Part shown: positions 53,514 to 62,684 of the stretch, piece after piece
Layout: each line of letters begins with the position of its first letter
Numbering within the stretch: position 1 is the stretch's first letter
Assembly (NCBI RefSeq): GCF_001648175.1
Contig: NZ_CP015243.1
Coordinates: 682,001-746,000, forward strand
DNA length: 64,000 nucleotides
Reading direction: 5' to 3'
Source of the DNA: Halotalea alkalilenta
GTDB lineage: Bacteria; Pseudomonadota; Gammaproteobacteria; Pseudomonadales; Halomonadaceae
The notes under the pieces: generated by a model
The model's input: the letters and a program-made list of their open reading frames with translations, nothing else
What the model was told of the DNA's origin: nothing
Database searches by the model: none
Made by a program: the position numbers and the translations under genes

Positions 53514-54556
53514 GCGCTCACGCGCCTGAGACTGCTCTGGGCGAGAGGATCCTGATCGTCGGCCCTTCCTGGGTGGGCGACATGGTAATGGCCCAAAGCC
53601 TGCTGATCACGCTCAAGCGCCAGGATCCGGGATGCGTGATCGATGTGCTCGGCCCCAGCTGGTCGGCGCCGATCATCAATCGGATGCCCGAGGCGCGGCG
53701 CGCGCTGACCCTGTCGGTCGGCCACGGTGAGACCGGGCTCAAGGCGCGATGGCGGCTTGGGCGGCGGATCAAGGGCGAGTACGATCGCGCGATCGTGCTG
53801 CCGCGCTCGCTCAAATCCGCGCTGGTGCCGTTCTTCGCTGGCGTGCCGCGCAGGATCGGTTTCACCGGCGAGCAGCGCTATGGGCTGCTCAATCGCCGCC
53901 GCCGGCTCGACAAGCAGGTGCTCGACCAGACCGTGAAGCGCTTCGTCTCGCTCGGCCTGCCGGTGCCCGAGGCCAATCCGCCGGCGGAGATTCCACGTCC
54001 CAGGCTGCGTATCGACTTCGCCAACCAGGCGGCGCTGCTCGAGCGCTTCGGTCTGCTCGGCAAGCCTTTGGTCGGCATGATGCCGGGCGCTGAATATGGC
54101 CCGGCCAAGCAGTGGCCGCTGGCTTACTTCCGCACCCTCGCCGAGCGGCTGGTCGCGCGTGGCATCGGGGTCGTCGTGCTCGGTGGCCCCAAGGACCATC
54201 CGGCGGGAGAGGAGATCGCCTCAGGACTAGATGACGTACACAACCTGTGCGGCGCGACCCGCCTGGAAGACGCCGTCGACCTGCTTGCTGCCTGTGCCCA
54301 GGTGGTCAGCAACGACTCCGGGTTGATGCACGTTGCGGCCGCAGTGGGTACTCACATTCAGGCGATCTACGGCTCTTCCTCCCCGCACTACACCCCGCCG
54401 CTCACCGATCATGCCGAGGTCCATTGGCTGGCGCTGGACTGTTCACCGTGCTTCCAGCGCGTCTGCCCGCTCGGTCACACCAACTGTCTCAAGCAGATCT
54501 CCCCGGCGCGTATCGAGGCGGCGATCGAGGCACACTCCGAGGAGCGTCGCGCGTGA
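53510..54556 (+). CDS. waaF: ADP-heptose:LPS heptosyltransferase II
   Basis: A 348-residue GT9 glycosyltransferase that adds the second heptose to the LPS inner core at the cytoplasmic membrane. [19 protein letters not shown] at the N-terminus, [19 protein letters not shown] in the middle, [11 protein letters not shown] for ADP-heptose binding, and the WaaF-type Cys loop [20 protein letters not shown] at 53510 gives a 4-base overlap with hldD; no better start is seen. Confidence 0.94.
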   Translation: MSAHAPETALGERILIVGPSWVGDMVMAQSLLITLKRQDPGCVIDVLGPSWSAPIINRMPEARRALTLSVGHGETGLKARWRLGRRIKGEYDRAIVLPRSLKSALVPFFAGVPRRIGFTGEQRYGLLNRRRRLDKQVLDQTVKRFVSLGLPVPEANPPAEIPRPRLRIDFANQAALLERFGLLGKPLVGMMPGAEYGPAKQWPLAYFRTLAERLVARGIGVVVLGGPKDHPAGEEIASGLDDVHNLCGATRLEDAVDLLAACAQVVSNDSGLMHVAAAVGTHIQAIYGSSSPHYTPPLTDHAEVHWLALDCSPCFQRVCPLGHTNCLKQISPARIEAAIEAHSEERRA

Positions 54557-55311
54557 GTCTCTCCGCCGTGCTGATGGTTAAGAACGAGGCGCAGAACCTT
54601 GCCGCCTGCCTCGACACGCTGGGCTTCGCCGATGAGATCGTCGTGGTCGATGGCGGCAGCGAGGATGCGACCCGCGAAATCGCCGCGCGCTATACCGACA
54701 AGGTCTTCGTCGAGGCGCAGTGGCGCGGTTTCGGCGTGCAGCGCCAGCGCGCCGAGGCCTACGCCAGCGGTGACTGGATCTTGATGATCGACGCCGACGA
54801 GCGGGTCACTCCTCAGCTTGCGCAGAGCATTCGCGAGGCGATCGCCGGTCCGCCCGCGATCCTTTCGATGCCGCGGCTCTCCTGGTGCTTCGGTGCCTTC
54901 ATTCGCCACAGCGGCTGGTATCCGGACCCGGTGGCGCGGCTCTACCCACGCGACGGCGCGGGCTACAATGACGCCCTGGTGCACGAGAAGCTCAAGAACC
55001 GAAGCGGGCTGCCCGAGCGCTCCCTCGAGGGTGACCTGCTGCACTACACTTACCGCGACCTGCGTCACTATCTTGAGAAATCCGCCCACTACGCCGAGGC
55101 GTGGTCCGAGGCGCGCGCGGCGCGCGGCAAGCGCGGCAGCCTGGCTGCGGGGATCGGCCACGGGATCGGCTGTTTTCTGCGCATGTACCTGCTGCGGGCG
55201 GGATTTCTCGATGGCCGGGCCGGTCTGCTGCTAGCGCTGCTGTCGGCGCATTCGACCTTCGCCAAGTATGCCGATCTCTGGGTCCGTACCCATACGGGGT
55301 CGCCCGACTGA
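54553..55311 (+). CDS. GT2 LPS-core glycosyltransferase (WaaE/KdtX-like)
   Basis: A 252-residue inverting glycosyltransferase with a GT-A fold. SAVLMVKNEAQNLAACLD at the N-terminus, VVVDGGSEDATREIA, the metal-binding DxD in LMIDADERVTPQL and a C-terminal hydrophobic helix pair. Relatives transfer a sugar, often glucose, to heptose I. GTG at 54553 overlaps the waaF stop, with GGAG 8 bases upstream; the three genes hldD-waaF-this gene form one unit. Confidence 0.88.
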   Translation: MSLSAVLMVKNEAQNLAACLDTLGFADEIVVVDGGSEDATREIAARYTDKVFVEAQWRGFGVQRQRAEAYASGDWILMIDADERVTPQLAQSIREAIAGPPAILSMPRLSWCFGAFIRHSGWYPDPVARLYPRDGAGYNDALVHEKLKNRSGLPERSLEGDLLHYTYRDLRHYLEKSAHYAEAWSEARAARGKRGSLAAGIGHGIGCFLRMYLLRAGFLDGRAGLLLALLSAHSTFAKYADLWVRTHTGSPD

Positions 55312-55374
55312 GTTCGGCTTCGTTCCATCATCGATCGCGAGCGATCTCGTGAGTGTCCTTTGAGAGGTTGCGAC

Positions 55375-56073
55375 ATGCCGTATCGCCCCTGCGCGTTCGC
55401 GCTGCTGGTGCTGGTAGCACTGGTGGGCTGCGACCAGGTACCGGATGAGCGTTCCGAGCAGGCCCAGGAGGATGTCGCGATGATCGATGAGCGCGCGGTG
55501 TGGCGCGATAGCGGCGTCTTCGAGCTCTGTCGCAGCGAGGACGAGGCGCTGTCGCTGGATGGTTGCATGGTCGATGTGCTGCACCGCGCCAAGGCGCCGG
55601 ATGAGGTGATCGAGGCGGTCGAGACGCTCTCCGCCGAAGGCGACGCCGGTTTCGTTTCGGGCTTTCGCCGCGAAGGCTTGATCGGCGTCGCACAAGTCAC
55701 CTATCCGTTTCGGGCCAACACCAATCAAGGCACCCTGCTGGTCGCGAGCGACGGCACCACCATCGACGTCGATCGGGCGATCCTCTCCGAGGAGGACCAG
55801 CACCGGGCCGACTACTCCGCTTTTCTCGCCGCCCACCCGGGAGTGATGCCCTTTCCGCCGGCGAGCCTCACGCGCAGCGAGCGGCTCAACGGTGGCGGCG
55901 AGCAGCTTCGCTTCGATACCGCCTTGCGCGGCTGCCACGCCTGCGAGATCGACGGCTGGCTCTCGGTGGCCTACGACTTCGATGCCGCCGGGCGCTTCCT
56001 CGGTCACCAGCTGGTCGAGGTCAAGTGGTCGGAGAGCGCGGTCGCGACACCTTCGGTCGATGTCTCACGCTGA
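55375..56073 (+). CDS. Putative lipoprotein of unknown function
   Basis: A 232-residue secreted protein. The signal sequence ends in a lipobox, LVALVGC, so Cys 22 or so would be lipidated. The mature part has scattered acidic residues and a CHAC motif near residue 190 that could form a disulfide or bind a metal. I do not recognise the family. GAGAGG stands 7 bases before ATG 55375. It may follow the LPS genes in the same transcript (63-base gap). Confidence 0.6.
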   Translation: MPYRPCAFALLVLVALVGCDQVPDERSEQAQEDVAMIDERAVWRDSGVFELCRSEDEALSLDGCMVDVLHRAKAPDEVIEAVETLSAEGDAGFVSGFRREGLIGVAQVTYPFRANTNQGTLLVASDGTTIDVDRAILSEEDQHRADYSAFLAAHPGVMPFPPASLTRSERLNGGGEQLRFDTALRGCHACEIDGWLSVAYDFDAAGRFLGHQLVEVKWSESAVATPSVDVSR

Positions 56074-56105
56074 GTCTTTCGCTGCGGTCGATGCCAGGCG
56101 AGCGT

Positions 56106-56426
56106 TCAGCGCTGGATTGTCACCAGCTCCGACGATATCAGTTCACCCTTGTCGAAGCGGCAGACCACCTCGCCGCGCACGTGCGGACGACCTGGCGCCG
56201 ATACATCGAGGGTGAGGCTGGTGAGGCGCTGGCGAGCGTCGCTGGTGGCGCGGATGCGCTCGGAGACGTCGAGCTCGAGGTTGCGCACCACCGGCGGCGG
56301 ATGCGACAGGCAGGTGTCGAGGGCGTCGCTCAACTCGTCGCTCAGCGCCGGGGACACGGGCTCGGCCGCGTTGCTGGCGGTCACCAGCGCACAGCAGGCC
56401 GCGCCGAACCATCGGCGTGGATCCAT
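56106..56426 (-). CDS. Hypothetical secreted protein, 106 residues
   Basis: A signal peptide is visible (MDPRRWFGAACCALVTASNA, cleavage near AEP), giving a small periplasmic protein of about 85 residues. It contains DTCLSHPPPVVRNLELDVSE and ends RFDKGELISSELVTIQR; two Cys could pair. The family is not recognised. It converges with the lipoprotein gene, 32 bases apart. Confidence 0.55.
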   Translation of the reverse strand: MDPRRWFGAACCALVTASNAAEPVSPALSDELSDALDTCLSHPPPVVRNLELDVSERIRATSDARQRLTSLTLDVSAPGRPHVRGEVVCRFDKGELISSELVTIQR

Positions 56427-56577
56427 TTCGCGTCTCCTCGGCGCGATCGCGCCGATTGGGTAGGGCGGGTGGGGAAGGGGGCTGGGGTATGATCCACTCT
56501 AACACTATCCACCAATAGCAGGCCGATGCGCATGCTGCGAGCCAGTGGCACGCATCGACCGCTTCAGGAGCCATCCG

Positions 56578-57279
56578 ATGGGATATCTGCTGCACATCGC
56601 CAACAAGAACTACTCCTCCTGGTCGCTGCGTCCTTGGGCGTTGATGCGCGAGCTCGGTATTCCCTTCGACGAGATGCTGACGCCGTTCACCGATGCCGAG
56701 GACAATCATGCCCGGTTCGCTGCGTTCTCCCCCAACGCCAAGGTGCCCTGCCTGGTCGATGGCGAGACGACGGTGTGGGAGTCGCTGTCGATCATTGAAT
56801 ACCTCGCCGAGCGTCATCCCGGCGTCTGGCCCGACTCGCCACAGGCTCGCGCCTGGGCGCGTTCGGCGGCGGCGGAGATGCATGCCGGCTTCACCGCGCT
56901 GCGCAGCCGCTGCCCGATGAACTGCGCGCTGGTACTGCGCCTCGCCGCGATCGATGCGCCGCTCGCTGCCGATCTCGCGCGCATCGACGCGCTCTGGCGC
57001 GACGGGCTCAAGCGCTTCTCAGGCCCTTTCCTCGCTGGTTCGCGTTTCACTGCGGTGGACGCCTTCTTCGCTCCGGTGGCGCTGCGCTGGGCTGGTTTCG
57101 GGCTGCCGCTTTCGGCGCAGAGCGCAGCCTATGCCGAGCGGCTGCTGGCATCCGCTGCACTGCGGGAATGGCGCGCCGCCGCGCTCGATGAGCCGGCCGA
57201 GGCGGGTCACGAGGCGCAGGCGCTGGCCGGGGCCGAGCTGGTCGAGGACCTGCGCGCGCCAGCGCATCGCGTGCGCTGA
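56578..57279 (+). CDS. Glutathione S-transferase family protein
   Basis: A 233-residue cytoplasmic protein. The N-terminal thioredoxin-like domain reads LLHIANKNYSSWSLRPWALM, a start shared by a zeta/Pcal-like GST group, with NAKVPCLVDGETTVWESLSI supplying the cis-Pro and Glu/Ser glutathione contacts. The C-terminal helical domain begins near residue 85. CAGGAG stands 7 bases before ATG. The substrate is unknown. Confidence 0.88.
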   Translation: MGYLLHIANKNYSSWSLRPWALMRELGIPFDEMLTPFTDAEDNHARFAAFSPNAKVPCLVDGETTVWESLSIIEYLAERHPGVWPDSPQARAWARSAAAEMHAGFTALRSRCPMNCALVLRLAAIDAPLAADLARIDALWRDGLKRFSGPFLAGSRFTAVDAFFAPVALRWAGFGLPLSAQSAAYAERLLASAALREWRAAALDEPAEAGHEAQALAGAELVEDLRAPAHRVR

Positions 57280-57359
57280 ACGTGCCAAGGTCTTAGCGCT
57301 GCTGTTCGGCAGGCATGCTTGAATGGGACATATCCCCAACTGGATCAAGGAGCCTGCCG

Positions 57360-58451
57360 ATGATTCCCTCCACCGCGCTCACCCGCACCCTCGGCCTGAG
57401 TCTGCCGATCATCCAAGCGCCGATGGCCGGTGGTGCCACTACGCCCGCGTTGGTCGCCGCGGTCTCCAATGCGGGTGGTCTCGGCTCGCTGGCGGCGGCG
57501 ATGCTCTCGCCCGAGCAGATCGTCGATACGGTCGCCGAGATTCGTGAGCTCACCGACCGCCCCTTCGCGATCAACCTCTTCGTCCTCGACACCCCTCGAC
57601 CCGATCCGGCCGAGGTCGAGACGGCCTGGGCGAGACTCGCGCCGCTGCACGCTGAGCTCGGCATCGAGCCGTCGCTTCCCACCCGCTGGTGCCAGCCGTT
57701 CGACGAGCAGCTCCATGCGCTGCTCGAGTGTCGCCCGGCGGTAGCCAGCTTCACCTTCGGCATCCTCGACCCGCTGACCGTCGAACGGCTGCACGCGGCC
57801 GAGAGCCTGGTGATCGGCACCGCGACCCGGGTCGAGGAGGCGATCGCCTGGGAGCGTGCCGGCGCCTACGCGGTATGCGCCCAGGGCGCCCAGGCGGGCG
57901 GCCACCGTGGCACCTTCATCGGCCCTATTGACGAGGCGCTGCACGATACCGGCGCACTGGTCGAAGCCTGCGTCGAGGCGATCGACCTGCCGGTGATCGC
58001 CGCCGGCGGAGTGATGGACGGTACTGAAATCGCCGCGCTGCTCGCTCGAGGCGCCCAGGCCGCCCAGCTCGGCACCGCCTTCCTCGCCTGCGACGAGAGC
58101 GGCATCCCCGCGGCCTACAAGGAGGCGCTCGAGGCGGCGAGCGGAGAGACGCGACTGACCCGAAGCTTTTCTGGGCGCGCCGCGCGGGGCCTGCCCAATC
58201 ATGCGATGAGGCTGCTCGGTGAGTTCGAGCGCGAAGCGCCCGATTACCCGCTGCAGAACGCCTTGACCGCCGCGATGCGCGCCGAGGGCGCGCGGCGCAA
58301 CGATGCCGAGTACCTGTCGCTTTGGGCCGGTCAAGGCGTGGCGCGGCTGCGGCGGATGGGGGCTATGGAGCTGCTCGCGCGGTTGGCCGCCGAGCTCGAC
58401 GCGGCAGCGGTCATCGAGGCGCTCGACGAGACCCCCAGGGCCGAACGCTAG
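57360..58451 (+). CDS. Nitronate monooxygenase / 2-nitropropane dioxygenase-like FMN enzyme
   Basis: A 363-residue TIM-barrel flavoprotein. The N-terminus is LSLPIIQAPMAGGATTPALV, with SNAGGLGSLAAAMLSPEQI. The phosphate-binding and active-site segments are CAQGAQAGGHRGTF (catalytic His in the family) and VIAAGGVMDGTEIAALLARGAQAAQLGTAF. It should oxidise alkyl nitronates such as propionate-3-nitronate; some relatives reduce other substrates. AAGGAG lies 8 bases before ATG 57360. The parS-like site lies just downstream. Confidence 0.9.
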   Translation: MIPSTALTRTLGLSLPIIQAPMAGGATTPALVAAVSNAGGLGSLAAAMLSPEQIVDTVAEIRELTDRPFAINLFVLDTPRPDPAEVETAWARLAPLHAELGIEPSLPTRWCQPFDEQLHALLECRPAVASFTFGILDPLTVERLHAAESLVIGTATRVEEAIAWERAGAYAVCAQGAQAGGHRGTFIGPIDEALHDTGALVEACVEAIDLPVIAAGGVMDGTEIAALLARGAQAAQLGTAFLACDESGIPAAYKEALEAASGETRLTRSFSGRAARGLPNHAMRLLGEFEREAPDYPLQNALTAAMRAEGARRNDAEYLSLWAGQGVARLRRMGAMELLARLAAELDAAAVIEALDETPRAER

Positions 58452-58470
58452 GTGCGCCTGCGGTGGGTAC

Positions 58471-58484
58471 GTTTCACGTGAAAC
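58471..58484. promoter_or_regulatory. parS-like ParB-binding palindrome (site 5)
   Basis: GTTTCACGTGAAAC, extended to the perfect palindrome CGTTTCACGTGAAACG. On the minus strand it provides the last codons and stop of the heptosyltransferase gene (CGT TTC ACG TGA). Confidence 0.8.
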
Positions 58485-59520
58485 GCAGCCGCTCGATCAG
58501 CGCCGCGATAGGCGCTGCGGCGGCATCGAGATCGATCCGGCCCATGTCGGTGGCGGCGGCCGGGTCGCTGCCGGGGGGCGGGCTGAAGGCGAGTCGTTTC
58601 GATGCGTCGTTGCAGGTCTGCCAGCGCAGCGAAGTGGCGGAGCGTTTGGCCGGATAGAAACCGACGGTGCCAAGATCGAGACAGCCCGCGATGTGCAGCG
58701 GCCCGGTCGAACCGGCGATCATGCCATCGCCGGCCGCGAGCGAGCAGGCGAACCCAGCGATCCCTTCGCGCCTGGGCATCAGCCTGGCATCGAGGCCGGC
58801 GGCGGCGAGCTCAGCGCGTATCCGCTCGGCGTTGGCTTCTTCGTTCGGGCCGAAGGTGATCAGCCAGCCGACTGGACGATCCAGCCGGGCATGGACCTTG
58901 GTGAGCAGCTCGACGTAGCGCTCGGCGGTGAGGTTGACCGCCGAGCCGCCGCTGCCCGGGTGGAGAAACCACCAGGGGCGGTCGGGGTCGAGCCCGCACT
59001 CGGCCGCGATCCTTTGTCGCTCCACCTGGCGCTGTTCGGGGCTGCGTGGCCAGTGGGGCGGCGCGGCCTCGGGCGCTCGCTGGCCCAATCGATCGAGCAG
59101 CCGCTCGGCGAGTTCGACGTTGTAGCGATACTCGGGTTTCTCCGAGCGCGATCTGCGCTGGCGAATGCGTGCGTTGTAGAATAGCTGCGCCCATTTGGTC
59201 GCTGGCGCCATGCGCAGTGCGATCCCGGCGCGAAAGCCCAGCCAGCCGATCCTTGGGGTGGAGAAAAGCGTCAGCAGGGCGTCGAAGCGCCCCGCGCGCA
59301 GCCGTGTCAGCAACTCGCGGTCGCCTTTGGGACCGGGATCGACGATCACCTCGTCTATCCATGGGCAGACCCGCGCCAGAGGCGCTGTGTAGTCGGGCAC
59401 CAGCACCGCGATGTGATTCGCCTGCGATCCCTCGCGCAGTGCCCTCAGCGCCGGCCAGGCGAGCATGAAGTCGCCGAGCTTGTCGTTGCGTACGACGAGG
59501 ATACGGGGCTTGGCGGTCAT
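58474..59520 (-). CDS. GT9-family heptosyltransferase
   Basis: A 348-residue ADP-heptose glycosyltransferase-like protein. ILVVRNDKLGDFMLAWPALR at the N-terminus, WWFLHPGSGGSAVNLTAERY, and GSTGPLHIAGCLDLGTVGFY for ADP-heptose binding. It is closer to the WaaC/WaaQ side than to WaaF, as it lacks the Cys-rich C-terminal loop. Which heptose it adds is not readable. The start is at MTAKPRILV, with AAGAGG just upstream; the open frame continues to 59931 as a shadow. It is divergent from the GT4 gene. Confidence 0.88.
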   Translation of the reverse strand: MTAKPRILVVRNDKLGDFMLAWPALRALREGSQANHIAVLVPDYTAPLARVCPWIDEVIVDPGPKGDRELLTRLRAGRFDALLTLFSTPRIGWLGFRAGIALRMAPATKWAQLFYNARIRQRRSRSEKPEYRYNVELAERLLDRLGQRAPEAAPPHWPRSPEQRQVERQRIAAECGLDPDRPWWFLHPGSGGSAVNLTAERYVELLTKVHARLDRPVGWLITFGPNEEANAERIRAELAAAGLDARLMPRREGIAGFACSLAAGDGMIAGSTGPLHIAGCLDLGTVGFYPAKRSATSLRWQTCNDASKRLAFSPPPGSDPAAATDMGRIDLDAAAAPIAALIERLRFT

Positions 59521-59581
59521 GGCCTCTTCTCTCCTAACGGGGGCTGGTCGCGGATCACCATAGTCGATACAGGAAGCGCGT

Positions 59582-60700
59582 ATGACCCATAAAGTGCTCC
59601 AGCTCTGCCTCTCGACCGGCTGGGGCGGGCTCGAGATGTACCCATCGAGGATCATCGCGGAGCTCAAGTCGCAAGGGTGGCAAGTGTATGGCGCGGCGAT
59701 CGCCGGTTCCAGCGTCGAGCGGAGCATGCGCGCCGCGGGTGTCGAGGTGTTCAGCTGTGCCAGCCGAGGGCGTGCGCTGCTGGGTGTCGTCGCGCTCTCG
59801 CGCTTCATCCGCCGGCGCGGTATCTCGGTGGTCCACTGCCACAAATCCAGCGACCTGCGCATCTGCGCACTGCTCAAGACCCTCGATCCCTCGCTGAGAG
59901 TGGTGTTCACCGAGCACATGGGGGTGAGCAAGCCGAAGCGCGACCTCTATCATCGCTGGGCCTACGGCCGGGTCGACCAGGTGCTGGCGATCAGCGACGC
60001 GACGCTTGCGCGCAACCGGCGTGCGCTGCCGGTGCCGAGCGAACGGCTGGCGCGGCTCTATCAGGGCCTCGACCTGGCTCGCCATCCCGCTGAACTGGCG
60101 GCCGGGGCGCGCTGCGCCCTGCGCGCCTCGCTCGGTATCGATGAACAGCGCGTCGCGGTCGGTCTGCCGGGGCGGCTCACCGATGGCAAGGGGCACTTGG
60201 TGTGGCTCGATGCGCTGGCGGGACTGCCCGCCGAGAGTCGCATCGAGGGGCTGATCATCGGCGGGCGGGAAGCTCGGGAGGGCAGCGACGTACGCTTCGT
60301 CGCCGAGCTCGACCGCCGTATCGAGGCGCTGGGGCTGGGCGGGCGGGTACGCTTCAGCGGCTTTCGCGCCGACCTGCCGCAGGTGCTCGCCGCACTCGAC
60401 ATCGTCTGCGTGCCCTCGCGCAACGAGGCCTTCGGGCTCACCGTGATCGAGGCGATGGCGGCTGGACGGGCGGTGATCTGCGCCGATGCGGGGGCCTTGC
60501 CCGAGATCGTCACCGCGAACACCGGCCTTTTGGTCGGCGCTGAGGATGTCGAGGGCTGGCGTGAGGCGATGCTCGCGCTCGAGCGCGACCCCGCTCGCCG
60601 GGCAGCGCTGGGTGCCGCCGGAAGGCTGCGGGTCGAGCAGTCGTTCGAGCTCGGGCGCCACGTCGAAGCGCTGATCGGCTACTACACCGGGGCCGCGTAG
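59582..60700 (+). CDS. GT4-family (group 1) glycosyltransferase
   Basis: A 372-residue GT-B glycosyltransferase. The N-terminal domain starts VLQLCLSTGWGGLEMYPSRI. The C-terminal domain carries GLPGRLTDGKGHLVWLDAL and the EX7E motif region in PSRNEAFGLTVIEAMAAGRA. It probably extends the LPS core, in line with its neighbours. Its end overlaps the convergent kdkA gene by 19 bases. Confidence 0.9.
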   Translation: MTHKVLQLCLSTGWGGLEMYPSRIIAELKSQGWQVYGAAIAGSSVERSMRAAGVEVFSCASRGRALLGVVALSRFIRRRGISVVHCHKSSDLRICALLKTLDPSLRVVFTEHMGVSKPKRDLYHRWAYGRVDQVLAISDATLARNRRALPVPSERLARLYQGLDLARHPAELAAGARCALRASLGIDEQRVAVGLPGRLTDGKGHLVWLDALAGLPAESRIEGLIIGGREAREGSDVRFVAELDRRIEALGLGGRVRFSGFRADLPQVLAALDIVCVPSRNEAFGLTVIEAMAAGRAVICADAGALPEIVTANTGLLVGAEDVEGWREAMLALERDPARRAALGAAGRLRVEQSFELGRHVEALIGYYTGAA

Positions 60701-61431
60701 CCGTCGCGGATCGCGGTGATCAGCTCGTGCTCGCGGCCGGGGGCGAACTTGGCCAGCGAGCGTTCGAGCCGCGCCAGGTTGGTTTCGCGCCAGCGCCCGG
60801 GTGGACGCAGCCGGCAGCGGTCGAGATCGATCAGCCAGGGGCGGCCCTCGGGGTCGATCAGCAGGTTGCGCGCATTGAGATCGACATGGTCGAGACCTCG
60901 CGCGTGGGCCTGGCGGATCAGCGCGCCGACCGCCTCCAGGGTCGAGCGATCGATCCCCTCGAGCCGCGCGGCGAGCGCCTGGGCGCCGGGAATCCTCACA
61001 CTGAGCAGCGCCGCCTCGTAGCCCAAGCCGAATCGCCACACGCAGGCGCCGACCGGCGCCGGTACCGACAGCCCCTCGGCGTGGAGTCGCGCGGTGAGGC
61101 GCAGCTCCAAAAATGCCCGCGAGCGCTCGGCACCGCGCCACAGGTAGCGCTTCTCGCTTACCCGCGCCACTGCGCCACCGCGCCGATAGGGGCGCAGTAC
61201 CCACTGCTCGTCGGTTGTGGCGGCGAGCTTCCCCGGTTCGACGAACAGGCTTTCGCCGCGCCCCGGGGCGCGCGCCACCACCGCCTTGCGCTGCTCCCAG
61301 AAGCGCGGTTCGAACAGCGCCGGATCGACCCCCTCGCTTGGTGTGTCGCGCGGTATCCCGGCGACGCCGCAAAGACGATCGGCATCATATAGAATGTGCG
61401 CATTCGCGCGTCGTGAGCGGATGATTGGCAT
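60682..61431 (-). CDS. kdkA: 3-deoxy-D-manno-octulosonic acid (Kdo) kinase
   Basis: A 249-residue protein-kinase-like enzyme that phosphorylates Kdo at position 4 in the LPS inner core. The catalytic loop is GLDHVDLNARNLLID near residue 180, with the metal Asp in PWLIDLDRCRL. The ATP lysine region lies in WVLRPYRRGGAVAR, and YLWRGAERSRAFLE is typical. No clear ribosome site precedes ATG 61431. It is divergent from the next heptosyltransferase. Confidence 0.88.
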   Translation of the reverse strand: MPIIRSRRANAHILYDADRLCGVAGIPRDTPSEGVDPALFEPRFWEQRKAVVARAPGRGESLFVEPGKLAATTDEQWVLRPYRRGGAVARVSEKRYLWRGAERSRAFLELRLTARLHAEGLSVPAPVGACVWRFGLGYEAALLSVRIPGAQALAARLEGIDRSTLEAVGALIRQAHARGLDHVDLNARNLLIDPEGRPWLIDLDRCRLRPPGRWRETNLARLERSLAKFAPGREHELITAIRDGYAAPV

Positions 61432-61559
61432 GGATGAGCGGCTTGCTAGGTTCCGTGCAAGTGAAAAGAACGGCGCGCGGCCCCATTGGACCGGGGCGCG
61501 TCGTCGATGGCGGCGGCGGGTGCCGGTCAGAGCATCGCCAACCAGACATGGTCATTCGC

Positions 61560-62684
61560 ATGAAACAACCCTTGCCAGCACGCCCTGGCCACATCTGCGT
61601 GCTGCGGCTCTCGGCCCTGGGTGACGTCTGCAACCTGGTACCCACCGTGCGCGCGCTGGCGCGCCGCTGGCCGGAAGCCAGGATCACCTGGATCGTCGGC
61701 AAGGCCGAATACAGTCTACTCAGCGGGCTCGACGGGGTCGAGCTGGTGGTCTACGACAAAGCCACCGGATTCAAGGGGATGCGTGCACTGTGGCAAAGCC
61801 TCGGTGACACTCGCTTCGACTTGCTGCTGCACATGCAGCAGTCGCTGCGCGCAAGCATCCTCTCGCTCGGGCTCAAGACCCGCGTGCGAATCGGCTATGA
61901 CAGCGAGCGCTCCAAGGATTGGCAGACCTGGTTCACCAACCGCCGGATCGCGCCGCATCCGCACGCCCACGTGCTCGAGTCGTTCATGGATTTCGCGGTC
62001 GCCCTCGGGCTCGATGCCGAGCAGGAGCTCTCCCGGCTGCGCTGGGACCTGGCGATTCCCGCTGCCGCCGAGGCCGAAGCCGAGGGGCTGCTCGCCGGGC
62101 GCCGGGCGCTGGTGATCAGCCCCTGCGCCAACCCGAGGCTGCGCAACTTCCGCAACTGGTCGGCAGAGGGCTACGCCGCGGTGATCGAACACGCCTGGCG
62201 TCGCCACGGCCTGACCTGTTTCCTCACCGGTGGCACCAGCACCGCCGAGCGCGAGATGGTCGCCCGGATCCAGACGCTCTGCGCCCACCTCGGCGAGGGT
62301 GCGCCGGTCGACCTGCTCGGACGCACCTCGCTGAAGGGGCTGCTGGCGCTGATCGCGCGTGCGCGGGTACTGATCGCGCCGGACTCGGGGCCGGTACACA
62401 TGGCCAATGCCCTCGGCACGCCGGTGGTCGGGCTCTATGCCACCACCAACCCCGAACGCGCCGCGCCCTACCTGTGGCGCGACTACGTGGTCAATCGCTA
62501 CCCTGACGCGGTGCGCACCTTCATGCACAAGTCCCCCGACCAGATCAGCTGGGGCGCGCGGGTGCGCCATCCCGACGCGATGGCGCTGATCACCAGCGAA
62601 GAGGTCTGCGCCCAGCTCGACCGGCTGATCTTCGATACCGCCGCCACTTCCTCCCGCTCTTCGGAGAACCCTCGTGAAGCTTGA
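61560..62684 (+). CDS. GT9-family heptosyltransferase (WaaC-like)
   Basis: A 374-residue ADP-heptose transferase-like protein. [20 protein letters not shown] at the N-terminus, [20 protein letters not shown] and [20 protein letters not shown]. It would add a heptose to Kdo-lipid A or to the growing core. The start is uncertain: 61560 ([11 protein letters not shown]) is chosen, but an in-frame ATG at 61548 and an open frame back to 61425 exist and no strong ribosome site is seen. hldE begins inside its last codons. Confidence 0.88.
   Translation: MKQPLPARPGHICVLRLSALGDVCNLVPTVRALARRWPEARITWIVGKAEYSLLSGLDGVELVVYDKATGFKGMRALWQSLGDTRFDLLLHMQQSLRASILSLGLKTRVRIGYDSERSKDWQTWFTNRRIAPHPHAHVLESFMDFAVALGLDAEQELSRLRWDLAIPAAAEAEAEGLLAGRRALVISPCANPRLRNFRNWSAEGYAAVIEHAWRRHGLTCFLTGGTSTAEREMVARIQTLCAHLGEGAPVDLLGRTSLKGLLALIARARVLIAPDSGPVHMANALGTPVVGLYATTNPERAAPYLWRDYVVNRYPDAVRTFMHKSPDQISWGARVRHPDAMALITSEEVCAQLDRLIFDTAATSSRSSENPREA

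Noticed and set aside
59555..61372. 605-codon minus-strand frame across the GT4 gene
   Set aside because: Arg/Gly-rich shadow; the GT4 and kdkA reading frames explain the region.
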